A stretch of DNA of 39,843 nt from Singulisphaera sp. GP187 (GTDB lineage: Bacteria > Planctomycetota > Planctomycetia > Gemmatales > Gemmataceae), in contig CAMAUE010000034.1 of NCBI GenBank assembly GCA_945861245.1, positions 1 to 39,843 of the forward strand. Direction: 5' to 3'. Under the pieces are notes generated by a model that made no database searches, was not told where the DNA came from, and saw only the letters and a program-made list of their open reading frames with translations. The position numbers and the translations under genes are program-made. Positions 16,317 through 24,905 of the stretch are shown here, one piece after another (positions within the stretch are counted from its first letter, which is position 1; every line of letters starts with the position of its first letter).

Positions 16317-16574
16317 GGCTTGGTCCTTAGTTCTTAGTCATTAGTCCTTGGCAAGAACTGACTGTGGACTGCGATTTATTAATCATACTCCAGTCATGAG
16401 CAGGGACCAAGACGTCACAGTGGCCATCCAAGCAGCTTGATCGGCTTGGATTTGTCTGCAGGCGTTTTTTGCCACGGATTACGGACAAATTTGATATCGC
16501 CCATTTGGCCCTGGTGCGGATAATGTTTCAAGAGACGATCAAAACGAACATCGGGTTCGCCTGGGAGCCGCAGC

Positions 16575-17822
16575 GTGTCAATCGCACTGGAATCACCGAC
16601 GATGTCGCGAACCGCCTGGTTGGTGGTCGTTCTGCTGATGCCGGTTGCGCTGTTGAACTATCTCGATCGGCAGATGCTGGCGGCGATGCAGGCCTCGGTC
16701 ATGGCCGACATCCCGACCATCGGGAGCGACGCGCACTGGGGTTTCATGCTCGGGCAGTTCAAGTGGGTGTATGCGTTTCTCAGCCCGATCGGCGGCTACC
16801 TGGCCGACCGCTTCAGCCGACGGTTTACGATCTGCGGCAGTCTGTTCGTTTGGTCCGGGGTGACGTGGTGGACCGGGCAGGTGGCGACCTATAATGAACT
16901 GCTTTGGACCCGCTCGCTCATGGGCATCAGCGAGGCGTTCTACATCCCGGCGGCACTGGCACTAATCGCCGATTATCACGTTGGTTCGACACGATCGCGA
17001 GCCGTGGGGTTGCATCAAATGGCGATCTACTGCGGCGTTATCGCCGGCGGATTCGCGGGGCATGTGGCCGACGAGCCAAGCCTGGGCTGGCGTTTCACGT
17101 TCGATGCATGCGGGATTGTGGGCATGATTTACGCGGTGCCGCTCGCGTTCTACTTGCGGGACGCTCCAACGAGTCAGGCGAAAACTAATATGTCGAGGCC
17201 AACACCACTGCGGGCGGCGCAGGAGTTGGTCACGAACGTCTCGTTTGTTTTGCTGGTGCTTTACTTCACTCTGCCGGCGCTCGCGGGCTGGGTGGTGCGC
17301 GACTGGATGCCATCGATCTTGAAACGCGAATTCGGCATCGGGCAGGGCGAGGCAGGCGTGGCGGCGACGCTCTATTGGCAGGTTGCCGCCATCCTCGGCG
17401 CGTTCGTCGGCGGCTGGTGGGCGGACGCCTGGATGCGCCACAGCGAGCGTGGCCGAATCCTCGTCAGCGCCATCGGCATGGGCCTGATCGTTCCGGCGAT
17501 TTTCGGAGTCGGTAACGCGGGCACGCTCACGATGGCCGTCGCGTTTCTGGTCCTCTTCGGGCTCGGCTGGGGCTTCTTCGACTGCAACAATATGCCGATC
17601 CTATCGCAGATCGTTCGGCCTGAATTGCGTGCCACCGGCTACGGGATCATGAATCTCGTCAGCATCAGTTGCGGCGGCCTCGCCGACTGGGGCTTTGGCG
17701 TCATGCGCGATCGCGCCGTGCCGCTCAATGTGATCTTCGGTATCTTTGCGAGTGCGGCGATTGTTTCCATTGCGTTGGTGTTGCTGATTAAGCCGCGGAG
17801 AAATGTTGCTGATACTGTTTAG
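16575..17822 (+). CDS. MFS transporter
   Basis: 415 residues with about twelve hydrophobic segments, typical of the major facilitator superfamily. The NYLDRQ motif after the first membrane helix and GGYLADRFSRR between helices 2 and 3 fit the organic-anion/sugar-acid (ACS-like) branch. It probably couples uptake to H+ or Na+. The next two genes encode an N-acetylneuraminate-lyase-like aldolase and a BNR sialidase-like protein, so a sialic acid or related acid sugar is a reasonable substrate. The start is GTG at 16575, with GGGAG about 8 bases before it. An ATG at 16602 is the alternative. The TAG stop lies inside the arm of the palindrome that follows. Confidence 0.92.
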   Translation: MSIALESPTMSRTAWLVVVLLMPVALLNYLDRQMLAAMQASVMADIPTIGSDAHWGFMLGQFKWVYAFLSPIGGYLADRFSRRFTICGSLFVWSGVTWWTGQVATYNELLWTRSLMGISEAFYIPAALALIADYHVGSTRSRAVGLHQMAIYCGVIAGGFAGHVADEPSLGWRFTFDACGIVGMIYAVPLAFYLRDAPTSQAKTNMSRPTPLRAAQELVTNVSFVLLVLYFTLPALAGWVVRDWMPSILKREFGIGQGEAGVAATLYWQVAAILGAFVGGWWADAWMRHSERGRILVSAIGMGLIVPAIFGVGNAGTLTMAVAFLVLFGLGWGFFDCNNMPILSQIVRPELRATGYGIMNLVSISCGGLADWGFGVMRDRAVPLNVIFGIFASAAIVSIALVLLIKPRRNVADTV

Positions 17823-17897
17823 CCGCTCGCCTTTGGCGAGCGCGATCAGCGTGTGGTGCCGTGTTGGTCCGCGCTCGCCAAAGGCGAGCGGCTAAAC
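17817..17897. repeat. Palindrome family D, perfect copy
   Basis: Perfect 28-bp arms (17817-17844 and 17870-17897), beginning GTTTAGCCGCTCGCCTTTGG. The first arm includes the stop codon of the MFS gene. Each arm also contains a small nested inverted repeat (CTCGCCTTTGGCGAG). It separates two same-strand genes of the proposed sialic-acid cassette. Confidence 0.9.
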
Positions 17898-17944
17898 GAA
17901 ATCGGTAAATGCTATCCGGCTATTACAAAAAAGGATAAATCCAA

Positions 17945-18856
17945 ATGACCACCAAACTAATCGGTCTGATCGCCGCCACGCATACGCCGTTCAATGCCAG
18001 TGGCGGGTTGAATCTGGACGCGATCGAAAAACAGGCGGCGTACCTTCTTCGCACCGGCGTGAAATCGGTCTTCGTCTGTGGCAGCACGGGAGAAAGCCAT
18101 TCGCTGACGGTCGAGGAACGCCTGGCCGTCGCCCGCCGCTGGAGCGAGGTCATTCAAGGTACGCCGATGCGCTTGATCGTCCACGTCGGCTCGAACTGCA
18201 TTGCCGATGCGCGCACTCTGGCGACGCAAGCGCAGGCGCTCGGTGCCAGCGCGATTGCGGCACTGTCGCCCAGTTACTTCAAGCCGAGGACGCTGGACCT
18301 CCTCATCGATTGCTGTGCGGAGATCGCCAGTGCCGCGCCGGGATTGCCGTACTACTTCTACGACATTCCCATCATGACCAACGTTCACTATTCGATGCCT
18401 GAGTTTCTCGAAATCGGGGCGGCACGAATCCCGACGCTGGCGGGCCTCAAGTTCACGAACCCCGATCTGATGGCCTATCAACGCCTCTTGCGGGTTGCCG
18501 GTGGGCGATTCGATATTCCGTGGGGAACCGACGAGTACCTGTTGGCGGCCTTGTCGCTTGGCGCGGTCGGCGCGGTCGGCAGCACGTATAATTTTGCCGG
18601 GCCTATCTATAATCGGGTGATCGCGGCGTTTGCGAAGGGCGACCTCGCCGCCGCCCGCGCGGAACAGTATCGATCGGTGCAGATGATCGAATTGCTGGCG
18701 AGCCTGGGCTTCATGGGAGCGGCGAAAGCGGTGATGGAGTTGCTTGGCGTCCCTGTCGGCCCGCCGCGATTGCCGCACGCGCGACTGACGCCGGGCCAGC
18801 ACGAGAAGCTGAAGGCGGGCCTGGCGAGCCTCGGCTTTTTCGATTGGGTGGCGTAA
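17945..18856 (+). CDS. Dihydrodipicolinate synthase family aldolase, N-acetylneuraminate lyase-like
   Basis: 303 residues, the normal size of this class I aldolase family (TIM barrel). GSTGES at 46-51 is the pyruvate-carboxylate-binding motif, Tyr139 in YYFYDIP is the catalytic tyrosine and Lys169 in GLKFTN is the Schiff-base lysine. The GLKF and YYFYDIP stretches are closer to N-acetylneuraminate lyases than to lysine-pathway DapA. The likely reaction is cleavage of N-acetylneuraminate to N-acetylmannosamine and pyruvate. A different keto-acid sugar is possible. Flanking MFS and BNR genes fit sialic acid use. The ATG at 17945 follows an AAAAAAGGA ribosome site. The lyase call is moderately sure. 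Confidence 0.85.
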   Translation: MTTKLIGLIAATHTPFNASGGLNLDAIEKQAAYLLRTGVKSVFVCGSTGESHSLTVEERLAVARRWSEVIQGTPMRLIVHVGSNCIADARTLATQAQALGASAIAALSPSYFKPRTLDLLIDCCAEIASAAPGLPYYFYDIPIMTNVHYSMPEFLEIGAARIPTLAGLKFTNPDLMAYQRLLRVAGGRFDIPWGTDEYLLAALSLGAVGAVGSTYNFAGPIYNRVIAAFAKGDLAAARAEQYRSVQMIELLASLGFMGAAKAVMELLGVPVGPPRLPHARLTPGQHEKLKAGLASLGFFDWVA

Positions 18857-19163
18857 GGTGTTGACCGCCTTCCTTCGATATACAAGCCGGAAGCGTAAGC
18901 GACGGTTATTTCCAATCCGTCGCTTACGCTTCCGGCTCGTAATACAACTGTTGTCGGCGATCAAGCTGTTGTGCACGTTTACACATCTCACGGTGCGGTT
19001 GGAATCAAACCTCTCCGCGAAACGAACGGTGTTGCACCTGAAGGAGCGGCGACGTTCCTGCGCTTGACACAACTCATGGCCTGTTCCATCGCATTGCAGG
19101 TGTATAGTCTACCTGGCAACGACTGAGCCGACCTTTCCCAAAGTCGCCCGGACAAGAGACGCC
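18857..19163. other. Intergenic region, 307 bp
   Basis: It holds the family E palindrome at 18885-18937 and then about 225 bp with no gene or clear repeat. No convincing promoter was identified, although the following gene probably has its own. Confidence 0.6.
18885..18937. repeat. Palindrome family E, copy 2
   Basis: Perfect 21-bp arms (18885-18905 and 18917-18937) with an 11-bp loop. The arm includes GCCGGAAGCGTAAGCGACGG. It lies just downstream of the aldolase gene and before the same-strand BNR gene. Confidence 0.9.
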
Positions 19164-20162
19164 ATGAGACACATATTGATTTTGACCGTTGCATTGGGCT
19201 GCACGATTTCGACCGCCGTCGCGCAGGATTCCGCTCTACCCGTGCCGGTGCGGATCGAGACGGGTGTCAGCGGGCATATCCATCCCGCATTGTGCGTGAG
19301 CAAAAAGGGCACGCTCGTCGCGGTTTATTGCAAAAGTGAATACAAGCCGTATCTGATGACGCGTTCCACCGATGCAGGCAAAACCTGGTCGAAGCCGACG
19401 CTGTTTCCCCATACCGTCAACACGCAAGTCTACCCCGGTTCGCTGACGACGCTGGCCGATGGCCGACTCGTGCATGCGTGGAATGTTTGGTATACCGCTG
19501 AAAATGGTCCGAAGTCTCGCCATATCGCCTACTCGATTAGCAGCGACGATGGCCTGACCTGGAGCGAGCCGAAGAGCCTCGCCAAACCGAAGGACGCCAA
19601 GCTCGGCAGCGTAATTCGGCATCCGTTCGTCGAACTGACGCCGACTGCCTGGCTGATTCCGCTGATGGATCGCACGACTGTCTACAATCCCGAGACCGGT
19701 GCCGAAACGCCCTTCGGCGACGGACGAAATCACGGCCTGACGCCAATCGTCCGCACGGCCAAGGGAACGCTCGTCAGCGGCAAGGGACTACGCTCGACGG
19801 ACGCGGGCAAGACCTGGGATGCGATCAAACCGTTCCCCGATGTCTCGACACAAGGTTGGCGGCATGAAATGATCGCCCTCAAGAACGGCTGGCTGATTGC
19901 GTCGCAGATCGTCGGCCCCGGCGTTGGCGGCGAGAAGATCCACTTCATCGTGTCACGCGACGACGGCAAGACCTGGGACCTCGACCGGCCCGTCGAGTTC
20001 TATAACCCCGCTCGCGCCATCGGCGGCCGGGCCTGTCCGCGCACTGTCGAAATCAACGCGGATACGCTGGGCACGATCTTCTACGACACCGAAGCGAAGC
20101 AAACCGGCGGCAACGGCGTGTTCTTCCGCACAATGCCGGTGACCCAGCTGGAGAAGCGATAG
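19164..20162 (+). CDS. BNR-repeat sialidase-like secreted protein
   Basis: 332 residues with a signal peptide (1-20, ending AVAQ), so exported. Four Asp-box motifs S.D.G.TW mark beta-propeller blades: residues 68-75, 126-133, 211-218 and 264-271. This layout is that of exo-alpha-sialidase-like proteins, which remove terminal sialic acid from glycans. Conserved arginines that could bind a carboxylate are present (for example Arg30 and Arg152), but the full catalytic triad was not confirmed by alignment. Planctomycetes have many BNR proteins that are not sialidases. The neighbouring aldolase and MFS transporter make a sialidase or related glycosidase role more likely. The next genes are on the opposite strand, 47 bp away. 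Confidence 0.85.
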   Translation: MRHILILTVALGCTISTAVAQDSALPVPVRIETGVSGHIHPALCVSKKGTLVAVYCKSEYKPYLMTRSTDAGKTWSKPTLFPHTVNTQVYPGSLTTLADGRLVHAWNVWYTAENGPKSRHIAYSISSDDGLTWSEPKSLAKPKDAKLGSVIRHPFVELTPTAWLIPLMDRTTVYNPETGAETPFGDGRNHGLTPIVRTAKGTLVSGKGLRSTDAGKTWDAIKPFPDVSTQGWRHEMIALKNGWLIASQIVGPGVGGEKIHFIVSRDDGKTWDLDRPVEFYNPARAIGGRACPRTVEINADTLGTIFYDTEAKQTGGNGVFFRTMPVTQLEKR

Positions 20163-20209
20163 GTTCTTATTTGGAATTCGATATTGATTGGGATTTCGGT
20201 CTTGGAATA

Positions 20210-20473
20210 TCAATACCGCGGCTTCGGCTTCTCCCACGTTGGATCGTAATCGAGCGAGAAGACCTGTTGGATGCGCTCCGCCCGGCCGCCGGATTGGTCG
20301 AGCAGCACGTCGAGGGCTTTGCGGACCTTCTCCAGGCGTGGATCGTTGCCGAGCACTTCGCCCGTATCCTGGCCGCGATTGATGCGGTCAAGGATGGCGG
20401 CGACGTCGAGCAGCTTGCAGCGTGCTTCAAAGAAGTAGTTGTCGAGTGCTTTGTTCGCGGGCAATGGCTTCAT
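20210..20473 (-). CDS. Small protein of unknown function, third gene of the larE operon
   Basis: 87 residues, mostly helical and charged (for example NDPRLEKVRKALDVLLDQ), ending in a basic-aromatic tail. No domain was recognised. Its ATG overlaps the stop of the upstream 80-residue gene by four bases (ATGA), so the two are translationally coupled. The order is larE, 80-residue gene, this gene. Confidence 0.75.
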   Translation of the reverse strand: MKPLPANKALDNYFFEARCKLLDVAAILDRINRGQDTGEVLGNDPRLEKVRKALDVLLDQSGGRAERIQQVFSLDYDPTWEKPKPRY

Positions 20474-20712
20474 GGCTTGCCTCCTTTTTTCTTGGTGGAT
20501 GTTCTCTGCGTGTATTCCAGGCTGGTTACGTGCAGAAGCGAACAGCGAGCCACGCGGTCGGTTTCGGGATAGTAGAGGTAAAGCTGACTCCCGGCAATAA
20601 GCACTTGTTCCGGATGTTCGACGCGGTGAACCTCGCCGCCGGACAGGTGGACTTCAAACGGCTCGAACGGTTGAGCACGCACCAATTCACGAATCGAATC
20701 ACCACTCATCAT
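20470..20712 (-). CDS. Small planctomycete protein of unknown function, second gene of the larE operon
   Basis: 80 residues. The pattern IRELVRAQPFEPFEVHLSGG followed by V.HPEQVLI and a C-terminal SLLHVTSLE is one I recognise as a recurrent unnamed planctomycete family, predicted as a small beta-rich domain. Function is unknown. It overlaps larE by four bases (20709-20712) and the next gene by four bases (20470-20473), giving three genes in one tight operon. Confidence 0.8.
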   Translation of the reverse strand: MMSGDSIRELVRAQPFEPFEVHLSGGEVHRVEHPEQVLIAGSQLYLYYPETDRVARCSLLHVTSLEYTQRTSTKKKGGKP

Positions 20713-21566
20713 TTTCTCCTATCAATGGTTGACAATGTCGGCATTCGCATCGTCAACGGTATCAAGTCGTTCAGATTCCCGCTGCGGAAACCTTCGAGGT
20801 CGAGCGTGACGTAGCGGAAGCCGAGCGACTTTAGGTATTTTACCAGGTCGGCGAGCACGTTGGGTTCGACGAGTTTCGCCAAACCGTCGGGCGGGACTTC
20901 GATGCGTGCCAACTCGCCTTCATGCAGGCGGACGCGGAATTCACGGTAGCCGAGCCGTTTGAGATGTGCCTCGGCAGCCTCGATGCGGGCGGTGCGTTCC
21001 GGCGTGACGGCGACGCCCGGCGCGAGTCGGCTGGACAGGCACGGTGACGCCGGCTTATCCCAGGTCGGCAGGCCCCACGCCAGGGCGAGAGCGCGGACGT
21101 CGGCCTTGGTAAAGCCGGCCTCTTGAAGTGGATGCCGCACCCGATGCTCCGCCGCCGCGATCAGGCCGGGGCGGTAGTCGCCGCGATCGTCGAGATTGGC
21201 ACCGCTGACGATGATGTCGCATTCGAGTTGGGGCAGCAGGCTTTCGATTTGCGTGTAGAGTTCGTCTTTGCAGAAGTAGCAGCGCGTGCCGTCGTTTTTG
21301 GTGTAATCGGGATTAGCGAATTCGCCCGTCATCACGATCCGATGCTGAATGCCGATCTGCTCGGCGAGATGCTTGGCTTCGGCGATCTCGGCACGTGGCA
21401 CGCTTGGACTGTCCGCGGTGACGGCGACTGCAGATTCGCCGAGCGCAATCTGAGCCGCCTTGGCGACGACGGTGCTGTCGATGCCGCCGCTGAAAGCGAC
21501 AGCGACTTGCCCCATGGCGCGGAGTAGTTCCACAAGACAATCGCGTTTCGATTCGAGAGTGCTCAT
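20709..21566 (-). CDS. larE: ATP-dependent sacrificial sulfur transferase LarE
   Basis: 285 residues. A PP-loop ATP pyrophosphatase motif SGGIDS lies at 26-31, RCYFCK at 95-100, and Cys176 in PASPCLSSR matches the position of the sacrificial cysteine of the Lactobacillus enzyme. LarE activates the carboxylate of the nicotinate-derived cofactor precursor by adenylation and donates sulfur for the nickel-pincer nucleotide of lactate racemase and related enzymes. Neither larB, larC nor larA is in the window, so the rest of the pathway must lie elsewhere or this protein serves another thiolation. The two tiny genes that follow overlap it in a coupled operon. Confidence 0.93.
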   Translation of the reverse strand: MSTLESKRDCLVELLRAMGQVAVAFSGGIDSTVVAKAAQIALGESAVAVTADSPSVPRAEIAEAKHLAEQIGIQHRIVMTGEFANPDYTKNDGTRCYFCKDELYTQIESLLPQLECDIIVSGANLDDRGDYRPGLIAAAEHRVRHPLQEAGFTKADVRALALAWGLPTWDKPASPCLSSRLAPGVAVTPERTARIEAAEAHLKRLGYREFRVRLHEGELARIEVPPDGLAKLVEPNVLADLVKYLKSLGFRYVTLDLEGFRSGNLNDLIPLTMRMPTLSTIDRRK

Positions 21567-21593
21567 ACTCTCATAGTATCCGCCGTTGGCCGT

Positions 21594-21637
21594 GATGCGC
21601 AGCGGAGCGCGGGATTATTCGCGATCCGCTGCGTCGC
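21594..21637. repeat. Imperfect palindrome family F
   Basis: 18-bp arms (21594-21611 and 21620-21637) with four mismatches; the core is CGCAGCGGA. It is related to the perfect copy at 24838-24903. It sits upstream of larE and downstream of the coiled-coil gene stop (21645), both on the minus strand, and may be that gene's terminator. Confidence 0.7.
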
Positions 21638-21644
21638 CTGGACG

Positions 21645-22178
21645 TCACCACGGACGCGGCAGCGTCAGCGGAGAGTACATTTGGAATGGCTGAAAGAACG
21701 GTGGATAGGGCAGATAAGGCACGGGCACGTAGATCACGCGAGGCGGAGCGGAAGGCTCGGACTTTGGACGCGCTTCGCCGATTTTCGGCCCTTTCGACCC
21801 AGGACCGCCCTCGCCGCCTTTGCGTCGCGCGTCCAATTCTTTGTTCAGCTTTTCAAAGTCGCGACGAAGCATTTGCAGCGTCTTCTCAAGCTCAAGAATT
21901 TCCTTGTCAACATTCTTCGTTTCCTTCACGCTTTTCGCGGACTTCTCTTTTTCCTTCTTCTCTGCCCGTTCGCGCTCTTTGGCCAAATCCTTCGCTCGCT
22001 GTTCGTACTCAGCTCTGAGTGCGTCCAGTTCCTTCTGCAATCGGCTCGCGTCGTCTTTCTTTTGCTGAGCCAATTCGACGGCTGGCGCGGATTGCCCTCG
22101 GACCGACGTCGGCATGACGACGAGGAAACACGCCATCGCCGCGCAGAACCCCCATGAACAATAAGCCTGGATCATCAT
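21645..22178 (-). CDS. Secreted coiled-coil protein with Pro/aromatic tail
   Basis: 177 residues. The N-terminus is a signal peptide ending SVRGQ. Residues about 38-120 form a continuous charged coiled coil rich in Lys, Glu and Arg. A Gly/Pro/Ser segment follows, then a tail of repeated Pro-Tyr-Phe (VPVPYLPYPPFF pattern). It is probably a periplasmic or surface structural protein that dimerises through the coil. No named family was recognised. Tandem ATGs (22178, 22175) follow a good GAAAGG ribosome site. Confidence 0.8.
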   Translation of the reverse strand: MMIQAYCSWGFCAAMACFLVVMPTSVRGQSAPAVELAQQKKDDASRLQKELDALRAEYEQRAKDLAKERERAEKKEKEKSAKSVKETKNVDKEILELEKTLQMLRRDFEKLNKELDARRKGGEGGPGSKGPKIGEARPKSEPSAPPRVIYVPVPYLPYPPFFQPFQMYSPLTLPRPW

Positions 22179-22209
22179 CGTAACCTTTCAGTGTGCAAAC
22201 TTCGATTAA

Positions 22210-22235
22210 CCTGGATCTTGCTGGTGAGATCCAGG
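22210..22235. promoter_or_regulatory. Short inverted repeat in a divergent promoter region
   Basis: Perfect 9-bp arms CCTGGATCT and AGATCCAGG with an 8-bp loop. It lies 32 bp upstream of the coiled-coil gene start, in the gap before the divergent DUF1549 gene. Unlike the other palindromes it has no second copy here, so it may be a gene-specific operator or leader hairpin. Function is not known. Confidence 0.45.
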
Positions 22236-22400
22236 ATAACAATAATAGGATGTTGATGATTGTAGCATCTAAATCGGCGTTTCGCAATCGGCGGCATTTC
22301 AATAGTTCGGCACGAACCGGCAATTTTGTCCTTGTGAACATTCGGGAGAATGGTAAACTATTCCATACCTGCCATCGCTCCCTCGAACTGAGATCATTCC

Positions 22401-24836
22401 ATGCACTCCAAAATATCCTGTTGGCTCATCGCGTTACTATTGACTCATATCCCGATCGGCCTTGTTTGCGGACAGGACAAAATCATCGAATTGACCGTGT
22501 CGCCTCGCCTGATTAAGCTTTCGGGCCCAACAACCGTTTCGCGTGTGCTTGTGACGGGAACAACGAAGGACGGCAAACTCGTCGATCTGACGCATTCCGC
22601 CAAATATGAAACGAAACAATCCAGCCTCATCAAGATCACCCAGACTGGCGTGATTCGCCCACTCGCTGATGGCAAGGCGGAGGTCGTCGTCAGTGCCGAG
22701 GGGCTATCCGCCAAGACGCTAGTCGAAGTGCGTGATTTCGCCAAACCACATGCCTTTCATTTCGAGAATGATGTCATCCCGCTCCTGAGCCGATTCGGCT
22801 GCAACTCGTCGGGCTGCCACGGCTATTCGCAGGGGCAGAATGGGTTCAAGTTGGCCGTGTTCGGGTCCGATCCGGATTACGATCATTATGCGATTGTCAA
22901 GGAATCACGTGGCCGGCGCGTCCTTCATGCCTCGCCGGAATCGAGTCTGCTGCTGCTGAAGGCGTCAGGCCAAATGCCGCACGGCGGTGGCATTCGCATC
23001 CGCGCCGGGACCGACGAATACGACCTGTTGCGCGGCTGGATCGCCGCCGGGACGCCGATGGGTGATCCGAAGGCGCCGACCGTGGTCCGCGTTCGCGTCG
23101 AGCCGAAGGAACGGTTGCTGGCGATGAAGGACACCCAGCAACTGCGCGTTGTCGCCACCTTTTCCGATGATCGCGAGATCGACGTGACCGGGCATGCACG
23201 CTTTCTTGTCAACAACGAAGCGCTGGCGAGCGTCAGTGCCGAGGGCGTCGTCAACGCGGGCCAGACGCCGGGCGAAGTCGCGGTGATGGCGAACTACGCC
23301 AACTGCGTCGATACGTTTCGCGCGATCATCCCGCGCCCGCAAGTCATCGCGAATTATCCCGCGTTCCCGGCAAATAACTTTGTCGATACCCATGTCGTCG
23401 CGAAACTCAAGAAGCTCAACATCGCGCCATCGGACCTCGCCAGCGACAGCGACTTCCTCCGCCGCGTGTATCTCGACCTCATCGGCACGCTGCCAACGGC
23501 TGACGAGGCGAGACGCTTTCTCGCCGATAAAAATGTGAACAGGCGTGCCACGCTCGTCGATGAACTTCTGGATCGGCCCGAGTTCGCCGATTATTGGGCG
23601 TTGAAATGGTCGGACCTCTTGCGTGTAGATCGCCAGGCGCTGGGCCACAAGAAGGCGTATGCCTACTATCGCTGGATTCGCGAGAGCATCGCCAAGAACA
23701 AGCCGTTCGACCAGTTCACTCGCGAGTTGCTAACAGCCGAGGGCCCGCTCGAAGAGATCGGCCCGGCGAGCTATTACAAGGTCGTGACGAAGGCGGGCGA
23801 GGCTGCCAGCTCGCTGTCGCAGGTGCTGCTTGGCATTCGCATCGCCTGTGCGGAATGCCATCACCATCCCTACGACCGATGGAGCCAAACCGATTACTTC
23901 GGCATGACCGCGTTCTTCACACCGATGTCGCTCAGGCCATCCGCGCGGGGCGAGAGCGTGCAAGCCGCCGGCGATCCGCAGAGCAAGCATCCGCGCACAG
24001 GTGACGCCGTCTTCGCGCATGCGCTTGGCATGAAGCAGCCCGAGAAATCGACGGCAGGCGATCGCCGCTTGGTTCTCGCCGACTGGATGACGTCGCCCAA
24101 GAATCCGTGGTTCGCCCGCAATCTCGCCAATCGGCTGTGGGCGCATTTCCTCGGTCGCGGCATGGTCGAGCCAGTGGATGACGTGCGCGATACCAATCCG
24201 CCGAGCAACCCGGAGTTGCTCGACGCGCTCGCCAAGCATCTCGTGGACTCGAAGTATGATGTCAAGGAATTGATGCGGGCGATCGTGCGGTCGCGCACTT
24301 ATCAACTCAGCGCCACGCCGAACACCACCAACGAGAAGGACGAGCAGAATTATTCGCGCAGCCTCTTTCGCCGAATCGATGCGGAAGTGATGCTCGATAT
24401 GGTCAGCCAAACACTGGGCGTTCCGGAGCGATTCAGCGGCGCCGCGCCGGGCACACGAGCGATTCAGCTCTGGGACAGCAAGCTGCCACACTATTTTCTG
24501 AAGCTCTATGGCCGACCGCAACGCATCACCGCGTGTGAATGCGAGCGAGTCGTCGAGCCGAGCGTGTCGCAGGTGCTGCACCTTTTGAATTCGCCAGAGA
24601 TTCACGAGAAATTGACGCACGAGCGTGGCAACGTCGCCCGCTGGGTACGCGAGAAAAAGGACGACATGGAACTGCTGGATGCCTTGTACTTGGCGTTCTT
24701 CAGCCGCTTTCCATCGGACGCCGAACGCAAGGCATCGCTGGAGCATCTGCGGCGTGATCCCTCGCAGCGCCGCCAGGCCGCCGAGGACATCGCCTGGACC
24801 CTGATGAACACGCTTGAGTTTGCGTTTAAGCGTTAG
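22401..24836 (+). CDS. DUF1549/DUF1553 cytochrome protein with two Ig-like domains
   Basis: 811 residues with an N-terminal signal peptide (1-24). An Ig-like (BIG2-type) domain covers about 28-112. It is followed by an unusual haem-like site CNSSGCH (134-140) with four spacer residues rather than two. A second Ig-like domain lies at about 230-310. DUF1549 starts near 335 and contains a CAECH site. DUF1553 forms the C-terminal third, with the RNLANRLWAHF motif. It is the longer-spaced subfamily of the planctomycete cytochrome proteins, exported and probably linked to glycan use, but without known biochemistry. No DUF1501 partner gene follows. The ATG start agrees with the signal peptide. Confidence 0.93.
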   Translation: MHSKISCWLIALLLTHIPIGLVCGQDKIIELTVSPRLIKLSGPTTVSRVLVTGTTKDGKLVDLTHSAKYETKQSSLIKITQTGVIRPLADGKAEVVVSAEGLSAKTLVEVRDFAKPHAFHFENDVIPLLSRFGCNSSGCHGYSQGQNGFKLAVFGSDPDYDHYAIVKESRGRRVLHASPESSLLLLKASGQMPHGGGIRIRAGTDEYDLLRGWIAAGTPMGDPKAPTVVRVRVEPKERLLAMKDTQQLRVVATFSDDREIDVTGHARFLVNNEALASVSAEGVVNAGQTPGEVAVMANYANCVDTFRAIIPRPQVIANYPAFPANNFVDTHVVAKLKKLNIAPSDLASDSDFLRRVYLDLIGTLPTADEARRFLADKNVNRRATLVDELLDRPEFADYWALKWSDLLRVDRQALGHKKAYAYYRWIRESIAKNKPFDQFTRELLTAEGPLEEIGPASYYKVVTKAGEAASSLSQVLLGIRIACAECHHHPYDRWSQTDYFGMTAFFTPMSLRPSARGESVQAAGDPQSKHPRTGDAVFAHALGMKQPEKSTAGDRRLVLADWMTSPKNPWFARNLANRLWAHFLGRGMVEPVDDVRDTNPPSNPELLDALAKHLVDSKYDVKELMRAIVRSRTYQLSATPNTTNEKDEQNYSRSLFRRIDAEVMLDMVSQTLGVPERFSGAAPGTRAIQLWDSKLPHYFLKLYGRPQRITACECERVVEPSVSQVLHLLNSPEIHEKLTHERGNVARWVREKKDDMELLDALYLAFFSRFPSDAERKASLEHLRRDPSQRRQAAEDIAWTLMNTLEFAFKR

Positions 24837-24837
24837 T

Positions 24838-24903
24838 GTTTAGCCGCGACGCGCAGCGGAGCGTGATCGTATCTTCGCGCTCCGCTGCGCGTCGCGGCTA
24901 AAC
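24838..24903. repeat. Palindrome family F, perfect copy
   Basis: Perfect 26-bp arms (24838-24863 and 24878-24903), beginning GTTTAGCCGCGACGCGCAGC. It occupies nearly the whole gap between two convergent genes, one base after one stop codon and two before the other. A bidirectional terminator role is likely. Confidence 0.9.
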
Positions 24904-24905
24904 AA

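Noticed and set aside
17957..19072. 371-codon minus-strand frame
   Set aside because: Antisense to the aldolase gene, which has a complete catalytic set; the frame also runs through the family E palindrome.
20163..20209. Terminator between the BNR gene and the larE operon
   Set aside because: Only a weak 7-bp TATTGAT/ATCAATA pairing is visible, with no T-run.
23730..24746. 338-codon minus-strand frame
   Set aside because: Antisense to the DUF1553 part of the second cytochrome protein; Arg/His/Leu-rich composition typical of a shadow frame in GC-rich DNA.
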